The notes under the pieces were generated by a model. It was not told where the DNA came from. It searched no databases and saw only the letters and a program-made list of their open reading frames with translations. The position numbers were made by a program, and so were the translations under genes. This document shows, in pieces, positions 6,232 through 13,339 of a stretch of DNA of 13,780 nucleotides. Numbering within the stretch: the stretch's first letter is position 1; every line of letters starts with the position of its first letter. The stretch is from assembly GCA_003248755.1 (NCBI GenBank), contig QFQW01000095.1, positions 1 to 13,780 on the forward strand, given 5' to 3'. This stretch comes from Chryseobacterium sp. (GTDB taxonomy: Bacteria > Bacteroidota > Bacteroidia > Flavobacteriales > Weeksellaceae).

Positions 6232-8358
6232 ATGAATGACTCTCTTTTTGAAATCGTAGAACACACCAACAGAAGCATTTTCCTCACTGGAAAAGCAGGA
6301 ACCGGAAAGACTACATTTCTAAACGATTTTGTAAAAAAAACCAAGAAAAAACACATTGTAGTTGCACCAACAGGAATCGCTGCTATCAATGCTGGTGGTG
6401 TTACGATCCACTCTATGTTTGGTTTGCCACTTAGAACTTTTCTTCCAACTACGGAAAGAATTGACCAAAATCTGGCGAACAACATTGCCGACTTGATGCC
6501 ACATTTCAAGTACCGAAAAGACAAACTAAAACTTCTCCGGGAAATTGAAATCATTATTATTGATGAAGCTTCTATGCTGCGTGCAGATGTTCTGGATATG
6601 ATGGATTTTTCTCTCCGTCACGTTCGTAGAAATCAGCAGAAATTTGGTGGAGTTCAGATGTTGTTTATTGGCGACCTTTATCAGTTACCTCCAGTTGTGA
6701 GGGATGAATATATTCTGTCAATGTATTATTCCTCGCCGTTTTTCTTTCACGCCAAAGCTCTGGAAGGTAGTAATTTTATCACACTGGAACTAACCAAAGT
6801 TTACCGACAAACCGATGAACATTTTCTTGAAATTCTCAATGCAATTAGAGACGGAGTTATCGAAGATATTGACTTCGAAGCTCTGAACGCAAGATATCAG
6901 CCGGACTTCGACCCAAAAGATGAAGCCTACGTCTATCTCTGTTCACACAACAAAATGGCAGACGACATCAATCAGAAAAAGATTCAAGAATTGGGCGGGA
7001 AGTCACACACTTACACTGCCGATGTTGTAGGCGAATTCAAAGAAACACAATATCCGAATGATGAAGTTCTGGAACTGAAAGTCGGAGCGCAGATTATGTT
7101 CATCCGAAATGACACTTCGTCTGACAAAAAATATTACAACGGAAAATTAGCTCAAATTTCTTATCTCGACGAAGATGAAATTTCGGTCATCCTTGATGGA
7201 AGTGAGGAAGAAATTACTTTGAAAGCTGAAATCTGGGAACAGAAAAAATATTCTCTTGATGCTGACAAAAATATTCAAGAAGAAGTTTTGGGAAGTTTCA
7301 AACAGTTTCCAATTCGACTGGCTTGGGCAGTTACTATTCATAAAAGTCAAGGTTTGACCTTCGATAGATTGATTATTGATGCAGGAAAAAGTTTTGCTTC
7401 CGGACAGGTTTATGTTGCGTTGTCACGTTGCCGAACATTGGAAGGAATTGTGCTTAAATCGAAAATCACGCCTGAAGTTATTTTCTCTGACAAACGAGTT
7501 TCGAAGTTTCAGGATGAAACGCACGCCAATTCGAAAATCGAGGAAATCCTTAATTCTGAAAAATACGATTACAGCATTCAGAAAGTCATTAGAAGAATTG
7601 ATTGTGTTTGGTTTCAATCCGCTTTGGAAAATTGGATGGTTATCAGCCGAAGCAGTAAATTCATTGATAAAGAAAAAGCTGATTATCTGTATCATTGTTT
7701 GAAAGCTGACATTGAAAATTATATTACTATTTTCCAAAAATTTGAGAGAATCTTAATTCAGAAAACTCAGAAATTCCTGCAAGGTGAAGAAGAATGGACC
7801 GAAATAGAAATAAAAGCCAAAGGTGCTGTCAATTTCTTTTTCACGAATGTGAATGAGAAAGTTTTTTCTCCGCTCAAAGATTTCTATTCGGAAACGAAAG
7901 GTGTAAAAGGTTTAAAAGCTTTCAACGAAGATTTCCGTGTCTGGCTGGATGATATTGAAGATTACCTTAAAGATTTGAAAGAGGTTTACCTATTGGAAAT
8001 ACCTTTATTCGATAAAGAAAAAGATGTTGAAGTTTCTATGGCCATCAAGAAAGTCCCGACACACGTTTTGACTTATCAGTTGTTTCAAAATGGAAAAACT
8101 GTTGCTGAGATTGCGAAAGAAAGAGGCTTGGTGAATTCCACTATTTTTGGGCATCTTTCAAAATATGCTGAACAAAATCTCTTGGACAGAAACGACCTTT
8201 TGAGAATCTATCCGAAAAGTAAGATAGAAGTTTTCGAAAAACAGTTCAAAGCAGAACCAAAGGAAAACATCAACGACTGGAAATCTGTTTTGCCTTCGGA
8301 TTTTGATTATGGTGAGATTCGATTGATTTGGAATTACTTTTTGAATTTGAAAAAATAG
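6232..8358 (+). CDS. PIF1/RecD2-like SF1 DNA helicase with C-terminal helix-turn-helix domain
   Basis: This 708-residue protein is a probable ATP-driven 5'-3' DNA helicase of superfamily 1B. Motifs in order: Walker A GKAGTGKT (20-27), the PTGIAAINAGG segment (46-56), Walker B IIIIDEAS (D111, E112), motif III GDLYQLPPV (147-155), motif IV LTKVYRQTD with R192, motif V VTIHKSQGLTFD (367-378, the UvrD_C_2 region), and motif VI VYVALSRCRT (393-402). After the motor comes a mainly helical stretch (about 440-600) I cannot name. A winged-helix-like domain follows (about 608-655), with the HTH core GKTVAEIAKERGLVNSTI. It resembles the HTH_40 domain seen at the end of some RecQ-type helicases. The start is fixed by the promoter 5 nt upstream. 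ruvC lies just upstream, which fits a role in recombination or replication-fork repair, though the two probably have separate promoters. The family is clear; the biological substrate is not known. Confidence 0.9.
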   Translation: MNDSLFEIVEHTNRSIFLTGKAGTGKTTFLNDFVKKTKKKHIVVAPTGIAAINAGGVTIHSMFGLPLRTFLPTTERIDQNLANNIADLMPHFKYRKDKLKLLREIEIIIIDEASMLRADVLDMMDFSLRHVRRNQQKFGGVQMLFIGDLYQLPPVVRDEYILSMYYSSPFFFHAKALEGSNFITLELTKVYRQTDEHFLEILNAIRDGVIEDIDFEALNARYQPDFDPKDEAYVYLCSHNKMADDINQKKIQELGGKSHTYTADVVGEFKETQYPNDEVLELKVGAQIMFIRNDTSSDKKYYNGKLAQISYLDEDEISVILDGSEEEITLKAEIWEQKKYSLDADKNIQEEVLGSFKQFPIRLAWAVTIHKSQGLTFDRLIIDAGKSFASGQVYVALSRCRTLEGIVLKSKITPEVIFSDKRVSKFQDETHANSKIEEILNSEKYDYSIQKVIRRIDCVWFQSALENWMVISRSSKFIDKEKADYLYHCLKADIENYITIFQKFERILIQKTQKFLQGEEEWTEIEIKAKGAVNFFFTNVNEKVFSPLKDFYSETKGVKGLKAFNEDFRVWLDDIEDYLKDLKEVYLLEIPLFDKEKDVEVSMAIKKVPTHVLTYQLFQNGKTVAEIAKERGLVNSTIFGHLSKYAEQNLLDRNDLLRIYPKSKIEVFEKQFKAEPKENINDWKSVLPSDFDYGEIRLIWNYFLNLKK

Positions 8359-8370
8359 TTTTATTTTTAA

Positions 8371-8433
8371 CGCAAAGTCCGCAAAGTGTTTTTTAAATAT
8401 TGAAAATATTTAAGGTCCGCAAAGGCGCTTTGC
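8371..8433. repeat. CGCAAAG-type repeats with nested palindromes
   Basis: The stretch begins with CGCAAAGTCCGCAAAG (8371-8386). It continues with a perfect inverted repeat, TTAAATATT-gaa-AATATTTAA (8393-8413), then GTCCGCAAAG (8415-8424) and the small palindrome GCAAAG-gcg-CTTTGC (8419-8433). TCCGCAAAG thus occurs twice here and once more at 44-52. The pattern looks like a dispersed intergenic repeat of flavobacterial genomes. No open frame of note lies in it. Confidence 0.55.
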
Positions 8434-8457
8434 TCAGCAATACCTTTACACATTATG

Positions 8458-8508
8458 TTTGTCATTTCAGAAGAATAACAGCAGTTTAGATTCCTACGGA
8501 ATGACAAA
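8458..8508. repeat. REP-like palindromic intergenic repeat, copy 2 (degenerate)
   Basis: The right arm AGATTCCTACGGAATGACAAA (8488-8508 in part) and the left arm beginning TTTGTCATTTC (8458) are complementary at 15 of 21 positions. The right arm closely matches copy 1 at 1172-1231 (CCTTCGGAATGACAA against CCTACGGAATGACAA). GTTTAGATT (8484-8492) is shared with the loop of copy 1. The left arm has decayed more than the right. Confidence 0.7.
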
Positions 8509-8524
8509 AATTTTGTTTAAACAT

Positions 8525-8555
8525 AAAAAAGTCGCAAAGTAAAATTTGCGACTTT
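8525..8555. terminator. Terminator between the helicase gene and serS
   Basis: AAAGTCGCAAA (8528-8538) and TTTGCGACTTT (8545-8555) form a perfect 11-bp stem with a six-base loop. Read on the minus strand it is followed by six T's in total and lies 23 nt past the serS stop, so it is mainly the serS terminator. On the plus strand only three T's follow the stem core, but it may also stop helicase transcripts. Confidence 0.85.
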
Positions 8556-8577
8556 CATATTATAAAAAGAATTCAGA

Positions 8578-9846
8578 TTAATTAATCAATTCAAATCTTG
8601 CATATTCTACAATTTTCTTTGGCAATTTGATTCCTTCTGGCGTTTGGTTATTTTCCAAAAGTGCTGCCATAATTCTTGGTAACGCCATTGCAGAACCATT
8701 CAATGTATGAACCAATTGCGTTTTTCCATCGCCTTTGTAACGACATTTCAAACGAGTAGCCTGGAACGTTTCGAAGTTGGAAACAGAACTGACTTCCAAC
8801 CATTTTTCCTGCGCCGCACTCCAAACTTCGAAATCGTAAGTCATTGCAGACGCAAAACCTGTGTCACCTCCACAAAGTCTCAAGATTCTGTAAGGCAATT
8901 CCAGATCTTCCAGAATAGATTTGATATGTTCTACCATTTCTTCCAGAACAGCATAAGAATTTTCAGGCTTCTCGATTCTTACAATCTCCACTTTTTCGAA
9001 TTGGTGAAGTCTGTTCAAACCTCTTACGTGTGCACCATAACTTCCGGCTTCTCTTCTGTAGCACTGAGAAAAAGCGGTGTTTTTGATTGGCAAATCTTTT
9101 TCATCCAACAAAACATCACGATAAAGATTGGTAACCGGAACTTCCGCAGTTGGTATCAAGTATAAATCATCCGCACCAACATAGTACATTTGTCCTTCTT
9201 TATCAGGCAATTGTCCTGTTCCATAGCCAGAAGCCTCGTTCACAACGTGAGGTGGGTTCACTTCCAGATAACCAGCCTCTGTATTTTTATCAAGGAAATA
9301 TTGAACCAGAGCTCTCTGCAATCTAGCACCTTTCCCGAAATAAACAGGAAAACCTGCACCTGCAATTTTTACTCCTAATTCAAAATCGATCAGGTTATAT
9401 TTTTTAGCCAATTCCCAGTGTGGAATTGCGCCTTCACCAAGACCTTCCACAGTTGTAGATTCGTAAACGATTTCGTTGTCATCAGCAGAAACTCCGGCAA
9501 CTACTTTTTCGTAAGGGATATTCGGGATTTGATATAAAATATTGAGAAGTGACTTCTCAGCTTCGTTCAGTTGAGATTGTAATTCTTTGCTGGACTCTTT
9601 GTATTGCGACGTTTGGGATTTTGCTGCTTCTGCTTCCTCTTTCTTTCCCTCTTTCATCAGAATTCCGATTTCCTTGGAGATCCTGTTCATTTCGGAAAGT
9701 TGCGAGTCCAGATCAAACTGTAATCTTTTTCTTTCGTCGTCAGCATTCACGGCTGCATCGACCAAATCTAATTCCTTGAAGTTTCTTTTCTTCAAGCCTT
9801 CCAAAACGCGCTCTTTGTTCTCGCGCAAAAAATTAACCTGTAACAT
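8578..9846 (-). CDS. serS: Seryl-tRNA synthetase
   Basis: This class II synthetase charges tRNA-Ser (and tRNA-Sec where present) with serine in the cytoplasm. It has 422 residues, the normal length. The N-terminal part (about 30-100) is a charged, heptad-like coiled coil, the arm that grips the long variable loop of tRNA-Ser. The catalytic core follows: motif 1 around residues 173-202 ending in NPPHVV, the serine-binding TAEVP (233-237), motif 2 with CYRREAGSYG and LHQFEKVE (262-287), and motif 3 GSAMALPRIMAALLEN (384-399). Nothing essential looks altered. The start ATG follows a leader of about 60 nt with no Shine-Dalgarno sequence; a promoter box and a hairpin precede it. The unrelated lipoprotein gene lies 77 nt upstream on the same strand. 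Confidence 0.98.
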   Translation of the reverse strand: MLQVNFLRENKERVLEGLKKRNFKELDLVDAAVNADDERKRLQFDLDSQLSEMNRISKEIGILMKEGKKEEAEAAKSQTSQYKESSKELQSQLNEAEKSLLNILYQIPNIPYEKVVAGVSADDNEIVYESTTVEGLGEGAIPHWELAKKYNLIDFELGVKIAGAGFPVYFGKGARLQRALVQYFLDKNTEAGYLEVNPPHVVNEASGYGTGQLPDKEGQMYYVGADDLYLIPTAEVPVTNLYRDVLLDEKDLPIKNTAFSQCYRREAGSYGAHVRGLNRLHQFEKVEIVRIEKPENSYAVLEEMVEHIKSILEDLELPYRILRLCGGDTGFASAMTYDFEVWSAAQEKWLEVSSVSNFETFQATRLKCRYKGDGKTQLVHTLNGSAMALPRIMAALLENNQTPEGIKLPKKIVEYARFELIN

Positions 9847-9877
9847 AGTTTGGTTGTTGGTTGATAGTATTTAGTAA

Positions 9878-9903
9878 TCAGAAAATCAATTTCAATTCTC
9901 TGA
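9878..9903 (-). other. Stem-loop in the serS 5' leader
   Basis: On the minus strand, TCAGAGAATT and the later GATTTTCTGA can pair over 10 positions (including two G-U) around a six-base loop. It lies between the predicted transcription start and the serS ATG. It has neither a T-run nor the conserved features of a T-box. It could affect translation or mRNA stability, or be chance. Confidence 0.4.
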
Positions 9904-9909
9904 CGATTG

Positions 9910-9943
9910 CAAATTTAAGGATTTTATTTCACGATTGTGACAA
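9910..9943 (-). promoter_or_regulatory. Candidate serS promoter
   Basis: On the minus strand, TAAATTTG (9910-9917) fits TAnnTTTG exactly, with TTG (9941-9943) 23 nt upstream, at the long end of the usual spacing. Start of transcription would be near 9903-9905, giving a leader of roughly 57 nt. The -33 part lies inside the last codons of the upstream lipoprotein gene. Confidence 0.5.
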
Positions 9944-10424
9944 TGTTTGGCTGTCCCTGAACTTTTGTGAATTTGAGTTCATCATTGTACCAAAGTTTTG
10001 ATAATTGAAATAATGTAGGCGTCCAATTATATTCTATTCTAATGGTATCGTCATCCACAACAGTTTCTTCATCAACAGTTTTCGAAAGACGAATGATGAC
10101 TTCGGACTCGAATGTTTTCTGTGATGGACTTACCGAATCTTTTAATAACCTTGTTGCGCCGGCCAGATATTCCATATAAATGACACCATTAGAATCTTTT
10201 AACAGACTGGAAGTTACACTAGTAAGAGCCGTTTCATTGAGCAGATCATATAAAGCTGCGGAAGAATAAGAACCATCAATATTTGTATTCAGTAAGTCTT
10301 GTCCTGCAGAATTTTTCATATAGAGATTCAGTACTTGATCTATAACCTGTATTTCCTCTTCATCTCCTCTACAAGAAAACAACAAAATAATTGCTGATAA
10401 TATTATGGATAATCTTAGTTTCAT
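9924..10424 (-). CDS. Small lipoprotein of no recognised family, possibly surface-exposed
   Basis: I do not recognise this 166-residue protein. It has a clear lipoprotein signal: charged start MKLR, a hydrophobic core, and the lipobox LFSC with the lipidated cysteine at C18. The residues right after it (RGDEEE) are acidic, like the lipoprotein export signal that sends some Bacteroidota lipoproteins to the outer face of the outer membrane. The mature part (about 148 residues) is polar and soluble-looking, with alternating strand-like stretches such as SEVIIRLS and DTIRIEYNW and a C-terminal VTIVK. No enzyme motif or cysteine pair is visible. It has its own TAnnTTTG box 5 nt before the ATG. It sits between a polysaccharide locus and serS, and neither neighbour explains it. 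The gene call is supported by length, signal and promoter; the function is open. Confidence 0.78.
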   Translation of the reverse strand: MKLRLSIILSAIILLFSCRGDEEEIQVIDQVLNLYMKNSAGQDLLNTNIDGSYSSAALYDLLNETALTSVTSSLLKDSNGVIYMEYLAGATRLLKDSVSPSQKTFESEVIIRLSKTVDEETVVDDDTIRIEYNWTPTLFQLSKLWYNDELKFTKVQGQPNIVTIVK

Positions 10425-10429
10425 CTTTG

Positions 10430-10437
10430 CAAAGATA
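10430..10437 (-). promoter_or_regulatory. -7 promoter box of the lipoprotein gene, implying a leaderless mRNA
   Basis: On the minus strand TATCTTTG matches TAnnTTTG and is followed by CAAAG and then the ATG at 10424, again a 5-nt spacer. No TTG lies at the normal -33 distance; the nearest is 32 nt upstream. The box sits in the 21-nt gap after the flippase gene, so the lipoprotein can be transcribed apart from the polysaccharide genes. Confidence 0.6.
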
Positions 10438-10445
10438 AAAATACT

Positions 10446-11690
10446 TCAGGATAATTTTCTAAAGTAAGACAAGAATCCAAACATTAATAATAATCCTGTA
10501 AAGAATAAAGTGATAGATTGTGCAATTGCCATTCCTTCGGCTCCATATTTTGGAACAAAAACGAAAGATAAAATAAGTAAAACAACTAATGCTAAAGCAG
10601 AAACAATCGTATTATAGCCCATTTTTCCAACAGCAGAAAGTAGATTACCGTAAAGATTCCGAAATAACATATTAAGTAAAAACGCTCCTGTAAGAATGGT
10701 AAATGAGAATTCGATTCCTATATATTTTTCTCCAAAAAGTAATCTGATAATAAAATCATTCAATAGAAAAAAAACGAAAAACAAGACACAACAAAGCGGA
10801 ATGAAAATCTTGTAATAATTTGAAATATAATATTTTAAATAATTTTTATTAGAATGGTTTTTTGCTAGACTCGGAAAATCACTCTGCATAAATGTTAACG
10901 CTATAAATGTGAGATTTGATGGAATCAGAATTGCTGTTTTGTAATCTGCGACAGCAGATTCGTTTAATAAAAACCCCGTAATTAGTATATCCACAGAAAA
11001 CAATGCATCACTCAAAACTGCAGTCCCTGCTGTGAAAACTCCGTATTTCCAAAGTTCTTTTCGGGAACGTTTCAAAGTAATGTTATTTTTAAAATTAATA
11101 TTCTTAAACCAAAATAAAGAAATAAAAGGCATGATTGCCATTGCTATCAAATATCCTGATAATCCCAATGAATAAGTCAGAACCAATGTCAGAACTAATC
11201 CAAAAATATTCACAACATTATTGAGCCTTGCAAAATCTCGATTCTTCCCATTGATTCTAAGTTGTGACTGAATATGATTGTAAAAAAAGTATCCCAGCAA
11301 TCTAACGGAAAATCCTATAAACAGACATATTATTTTATCAAACCTGTCTAAGTAAAAGATTGACGACAACAAAAAAATTACACTGAGAATAACCTGATAA
11401 AAAAATCCTTGCTTCAACAGATAAGACGAGATCTCCATCTTTTCCTTCTCTGTATCTGCAATAGAACCATATCTGAGTAGAATCTGTTGGCTTCCAAAAC
11501 CACTGAATGCTAAAAACACAGCAAAAAATGAAGCAACAATACTTACTAAACCAAAATCATTTTCGGGCAGAAGTCTGATAATTAATAATGAACTTAAAAA
11601 ACCACAGATCTTGGCAACAAGCAATGAACCAAAGACAAAATGACCTTTGTTTTTAAAAAAATCCCTAAGAAAGTCGGATAAGTTTCCCAC
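10446..11690 (-). CDS. Wzx-type oligosaccharide flippase (polysaccharide biosynthesis protein)
   Basis: The product is a 414-residue integral inner-membrane protein of the MOP/polysaccharide-synthesis family. It has about 12 hydrophobic segments spread over the whole length, separated by short basic loops (for example KNINFKNNITLKRSRKELWK in the middle). Its N terminus, with FGSLLVAKICGFLSSLLIIRLLPENDFGLVSI, is typical of Wzx proteins: a first helix, an arginine and leucines, then the E-x-FG turn. Such proteins move undecaprenyl-linked sugar units from the cytoplasmic to the periplasmic face. The start codon is GTG at 11688-11690, and its first G is also the last base of the TAG stop of the upstream gene (TAGTG), so translation is probably coupled. 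No in-frame ATG lies near. The A+T-rich codon use resembles its two upstream neighbours. The exact glycan is unknown, and a teichuronic-acid or capsule exporter role is possible. Confidence 0.88.
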   Translation of the reverse strand: MGNLSDFLRDFFKNKGHFVFGSLLVAKICGFLSSLLIIRLLPENDFGLVSIVASFFAVFLAFSGFGSQQILLRYGSIADTEKEKMEISSYLLKQGFFYQVILSVIFLLSSIFYLDRFDKIICLFIGFSVRLLGYFFYNHIQSQLRINGKNRDFARLNNVVNIFGLVLTLVLTYSLGLSGYLIAMAIMPFISLFWFKNINFKNNITLKRSRKELWKYGVFTAGTAVLSDALFSVDILITGFLLNESAVADYKTAILIPSNLTFIALTFMQSDFPSLAKNHSNKNYLKYYISNYYKIFIPLCCVLFFVFFLLNDFIIRLLFGEKYIGIEFSFTILTGAFLLNMLFRNLYGNLLSAVGKMGYNTIVSALALVVLLILSFVFVPKYGAEGMAIAQSITLFFTGLLLMFGFLSYFRKLS

Positions 11691-13339
11691 TAATTGAAAA
11701 ATAATTTAAAAATAGCCAAAATATTGACAGCTTGACTTTTTCTAAAAAAATCGGGTTGATTATATAATTTGACAATATCATTTTTAAACTCAGGAATACC
11801 ATCCAATCTCCAAATATTCTGTTCAAAATAGTTCTGATAGTAATCCTGAATCTCTTTTGAATTATTATAATAGACCTGATAAGGATACATGCTCGTTAAT
11901 TCCGGTTTTTTCAAAATAACAGAAACGTAAGCCTTGTACAATCTTTTATTTATGTTTTCACCCCACTTTTTTTTCCAAAGAGAAGTTGGTCTTGTCAATG
12001 TTTTTTCCCAAAGATAATAGGAAGCCTCTTCGCAGTACTTATTCAGCCACATAAAATAGAAATCGTGCTTATACTTCCAACTTTCCGGGATCGATAATGC
12101 AAATTGGGTAAAATCTTTTGTCATGAATGGTGATATCTGATAATTCCCATTTTCTTTCATAACCTGACTTCCCAAAATAATCCTGTTATAGGTCCTGTTT
12201 TGTAATAAAAAAACTTCCTCACTTTCATGATTGTTTAAGATAAGATCAGTTTCATTTTTAATTTTATCCAAAAACATGTCATTTACAAGAATCAGGGAAT
12301 AATCCGGTTTTTTTCTTTTGGGCTCAGAAACGAATCCGCCTAAAATTGTATCACCGCTCAAACCACCGTGAATAATTTTAAAATTATCTGATTGCAGCTT
12401 TTGGAAAGCATGATAAACATGAATTCCACCTGTGTAAATGGAACATCCTTCTGAAATTTCTGTCAACTTATCTATCTCTTTGAGAAAAGTCCCGTCGTCT
12501 AATGAAACAAAAGAATATTTTAATCCATAATCGGATGCTATTTTCCTTGAGATGCTTTCATCAAAATAACTGGACTGGGAAAAACAAAAAACCTCATCTG
12601 GTTTATATCCCAATTTTATTGCAGACAGAACCGACATTCTACTATCCAAACCTCCGCTTAGAAGTGAAAAATGTGGGCTGTTATATTCCAGATCCTTCTT
12701 ATATTCTAATTCTATACCCTTATTAAAAAGGTCATTCAACTGATCCAACGCTTCTTTTTTATCTTTCTGATATTCTGAAAACATGGCAACATCAAAATAT
12801 GCTATTGAATTTATATCCAGATTAAAAATATCTAAAACAACCGTATGCCCATCATTAATTTTTTTCACACCTTTTATTGGTGTATGATTCATAAGTACAT
12901 TCCCAAAAGATATCAATTCATATAGAGCTAAAATATCAGGCTCGGGCAATAATTTTTCTTCCTTGAGAGTTTCAGCCAGCCGTACAAGACTTGTATCAAA
13001 GAAAACATTTTTTTTATCTTTAAAATAAAAAACACGTTGACTGGCTGTTGGATTGGTAAAAACAAAAATTTCATTCTCTTTTTTATCCCAAATATATCCT
13101 CTGAATTCTCCCTCCAATTCTTTGAATGAATCCAAATTCTTTTCTTTAAAAAGATTTGAAAAAAACGATGGGAAATCGGAATAACCGGAATTTTGCAGCA
13201 GTTGCTTTTTATTAAGAATAATCCCTTCAATTGCAATTTCTAAATCCTCATTTTCTAATATAAAAGAATCATAATCTGGCTTGAAAAAGACAGATTTTTT
13301 AACTTTGTTATCAGAGATATGAATATTAAAACCTTGCAT
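11690..13339 (-). CDS. Divergent asparagine-synthetase-like amidotransferase of a polysaccharide locus
   Basis: The 549-residue protein has two parts. Residues 1 to about 180 resemble the glutaminase (class II amidotransferase) domain of AsnB; for instance ELEGEFRGYIWDKKENEIFVFTN (75-97) matches the GxFAxxxWD region. But the protein begins MQGFN, without the Cys2 nucleophile of working glutaminase domains. From about 200 onward is the synthetase part, with the ATP pyrophosphatase loop SGGLDS (228-233). Next is HGGLSGDTILGG (324-335), in place of the SGEGSDEVFGG-type motif of E. coli AsnB, so the catalytic Glu there appears replaced. The ATG at 13339 directly follows the TAG stop of the glycosyltransferase gene, and the stop overlaps the flippase start. 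In such loci AsnB-like proteins are thought to amidate uronic acids or similar acids; that job is an inference here. It may use free ammonia, or act by adenylation with a different acceptor. Confidence 0.85.
   Translation of the reverse strand: MQGFNIHISDNKVKKSVFFKPDYDSFILENEDLEIAIEGIILNKKQLLQNSGYSDFPSFFSNLFKEKNLDSFKELEGEFRGYIWDKKENEIFVFTNPTASQRVFYFKDKKNVFFDTSLVRLAETLKEEKLLPEPDILALYELISFGNVLMNHTPIKGVKKINDGHTVVLDIFNLDINSIAYFDVAMFSEYQKDKKEALDQLNDLFNKGIELEYKKDLEYNSPHFSLLSGGLDSRMSVLSAIKLGYKPDEVFCFSQSSYFDESISRKIASDYGLKYSFVSLDDGTFLKEIDKLTEISEGCSIYTGGIHVYHAFQKLQSDNFKIIHGGLSGDTILGGFVSEPKRKKPDYSLILVNDMFLDKIKNETDLILNNHESEEVFLLQNRTYNRIILGSQVMKENGNYQISPFMTKDFTQFALSIPESWKYKHDFYFMWLNKYCEEASYYLWEKTLTRPTSLWKKKWGENINKRLYKAYVSVILKKPELTSMYPYQVYYNNSKEIQDYYQNYFEQNIWRLDGIPEFKNDIVKLYNQPDFFRKSQAVNILAIFKLFFN

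Noticed and set aside
6232..8358. The helicase as part of a phage-defence system
   Set aside because: No nuclease, methylase, reverse transcriptase or other defence gene is beside it. The neighbours are ruvC and serS, and such HTH-tailed helicases look like general chromosomal genes.
8707..9165. 152-codon plus-strand frame inside serS
   Set aside because: It is a shadow of seryl-tRNA synthetase, whose motifs cover the same bases.
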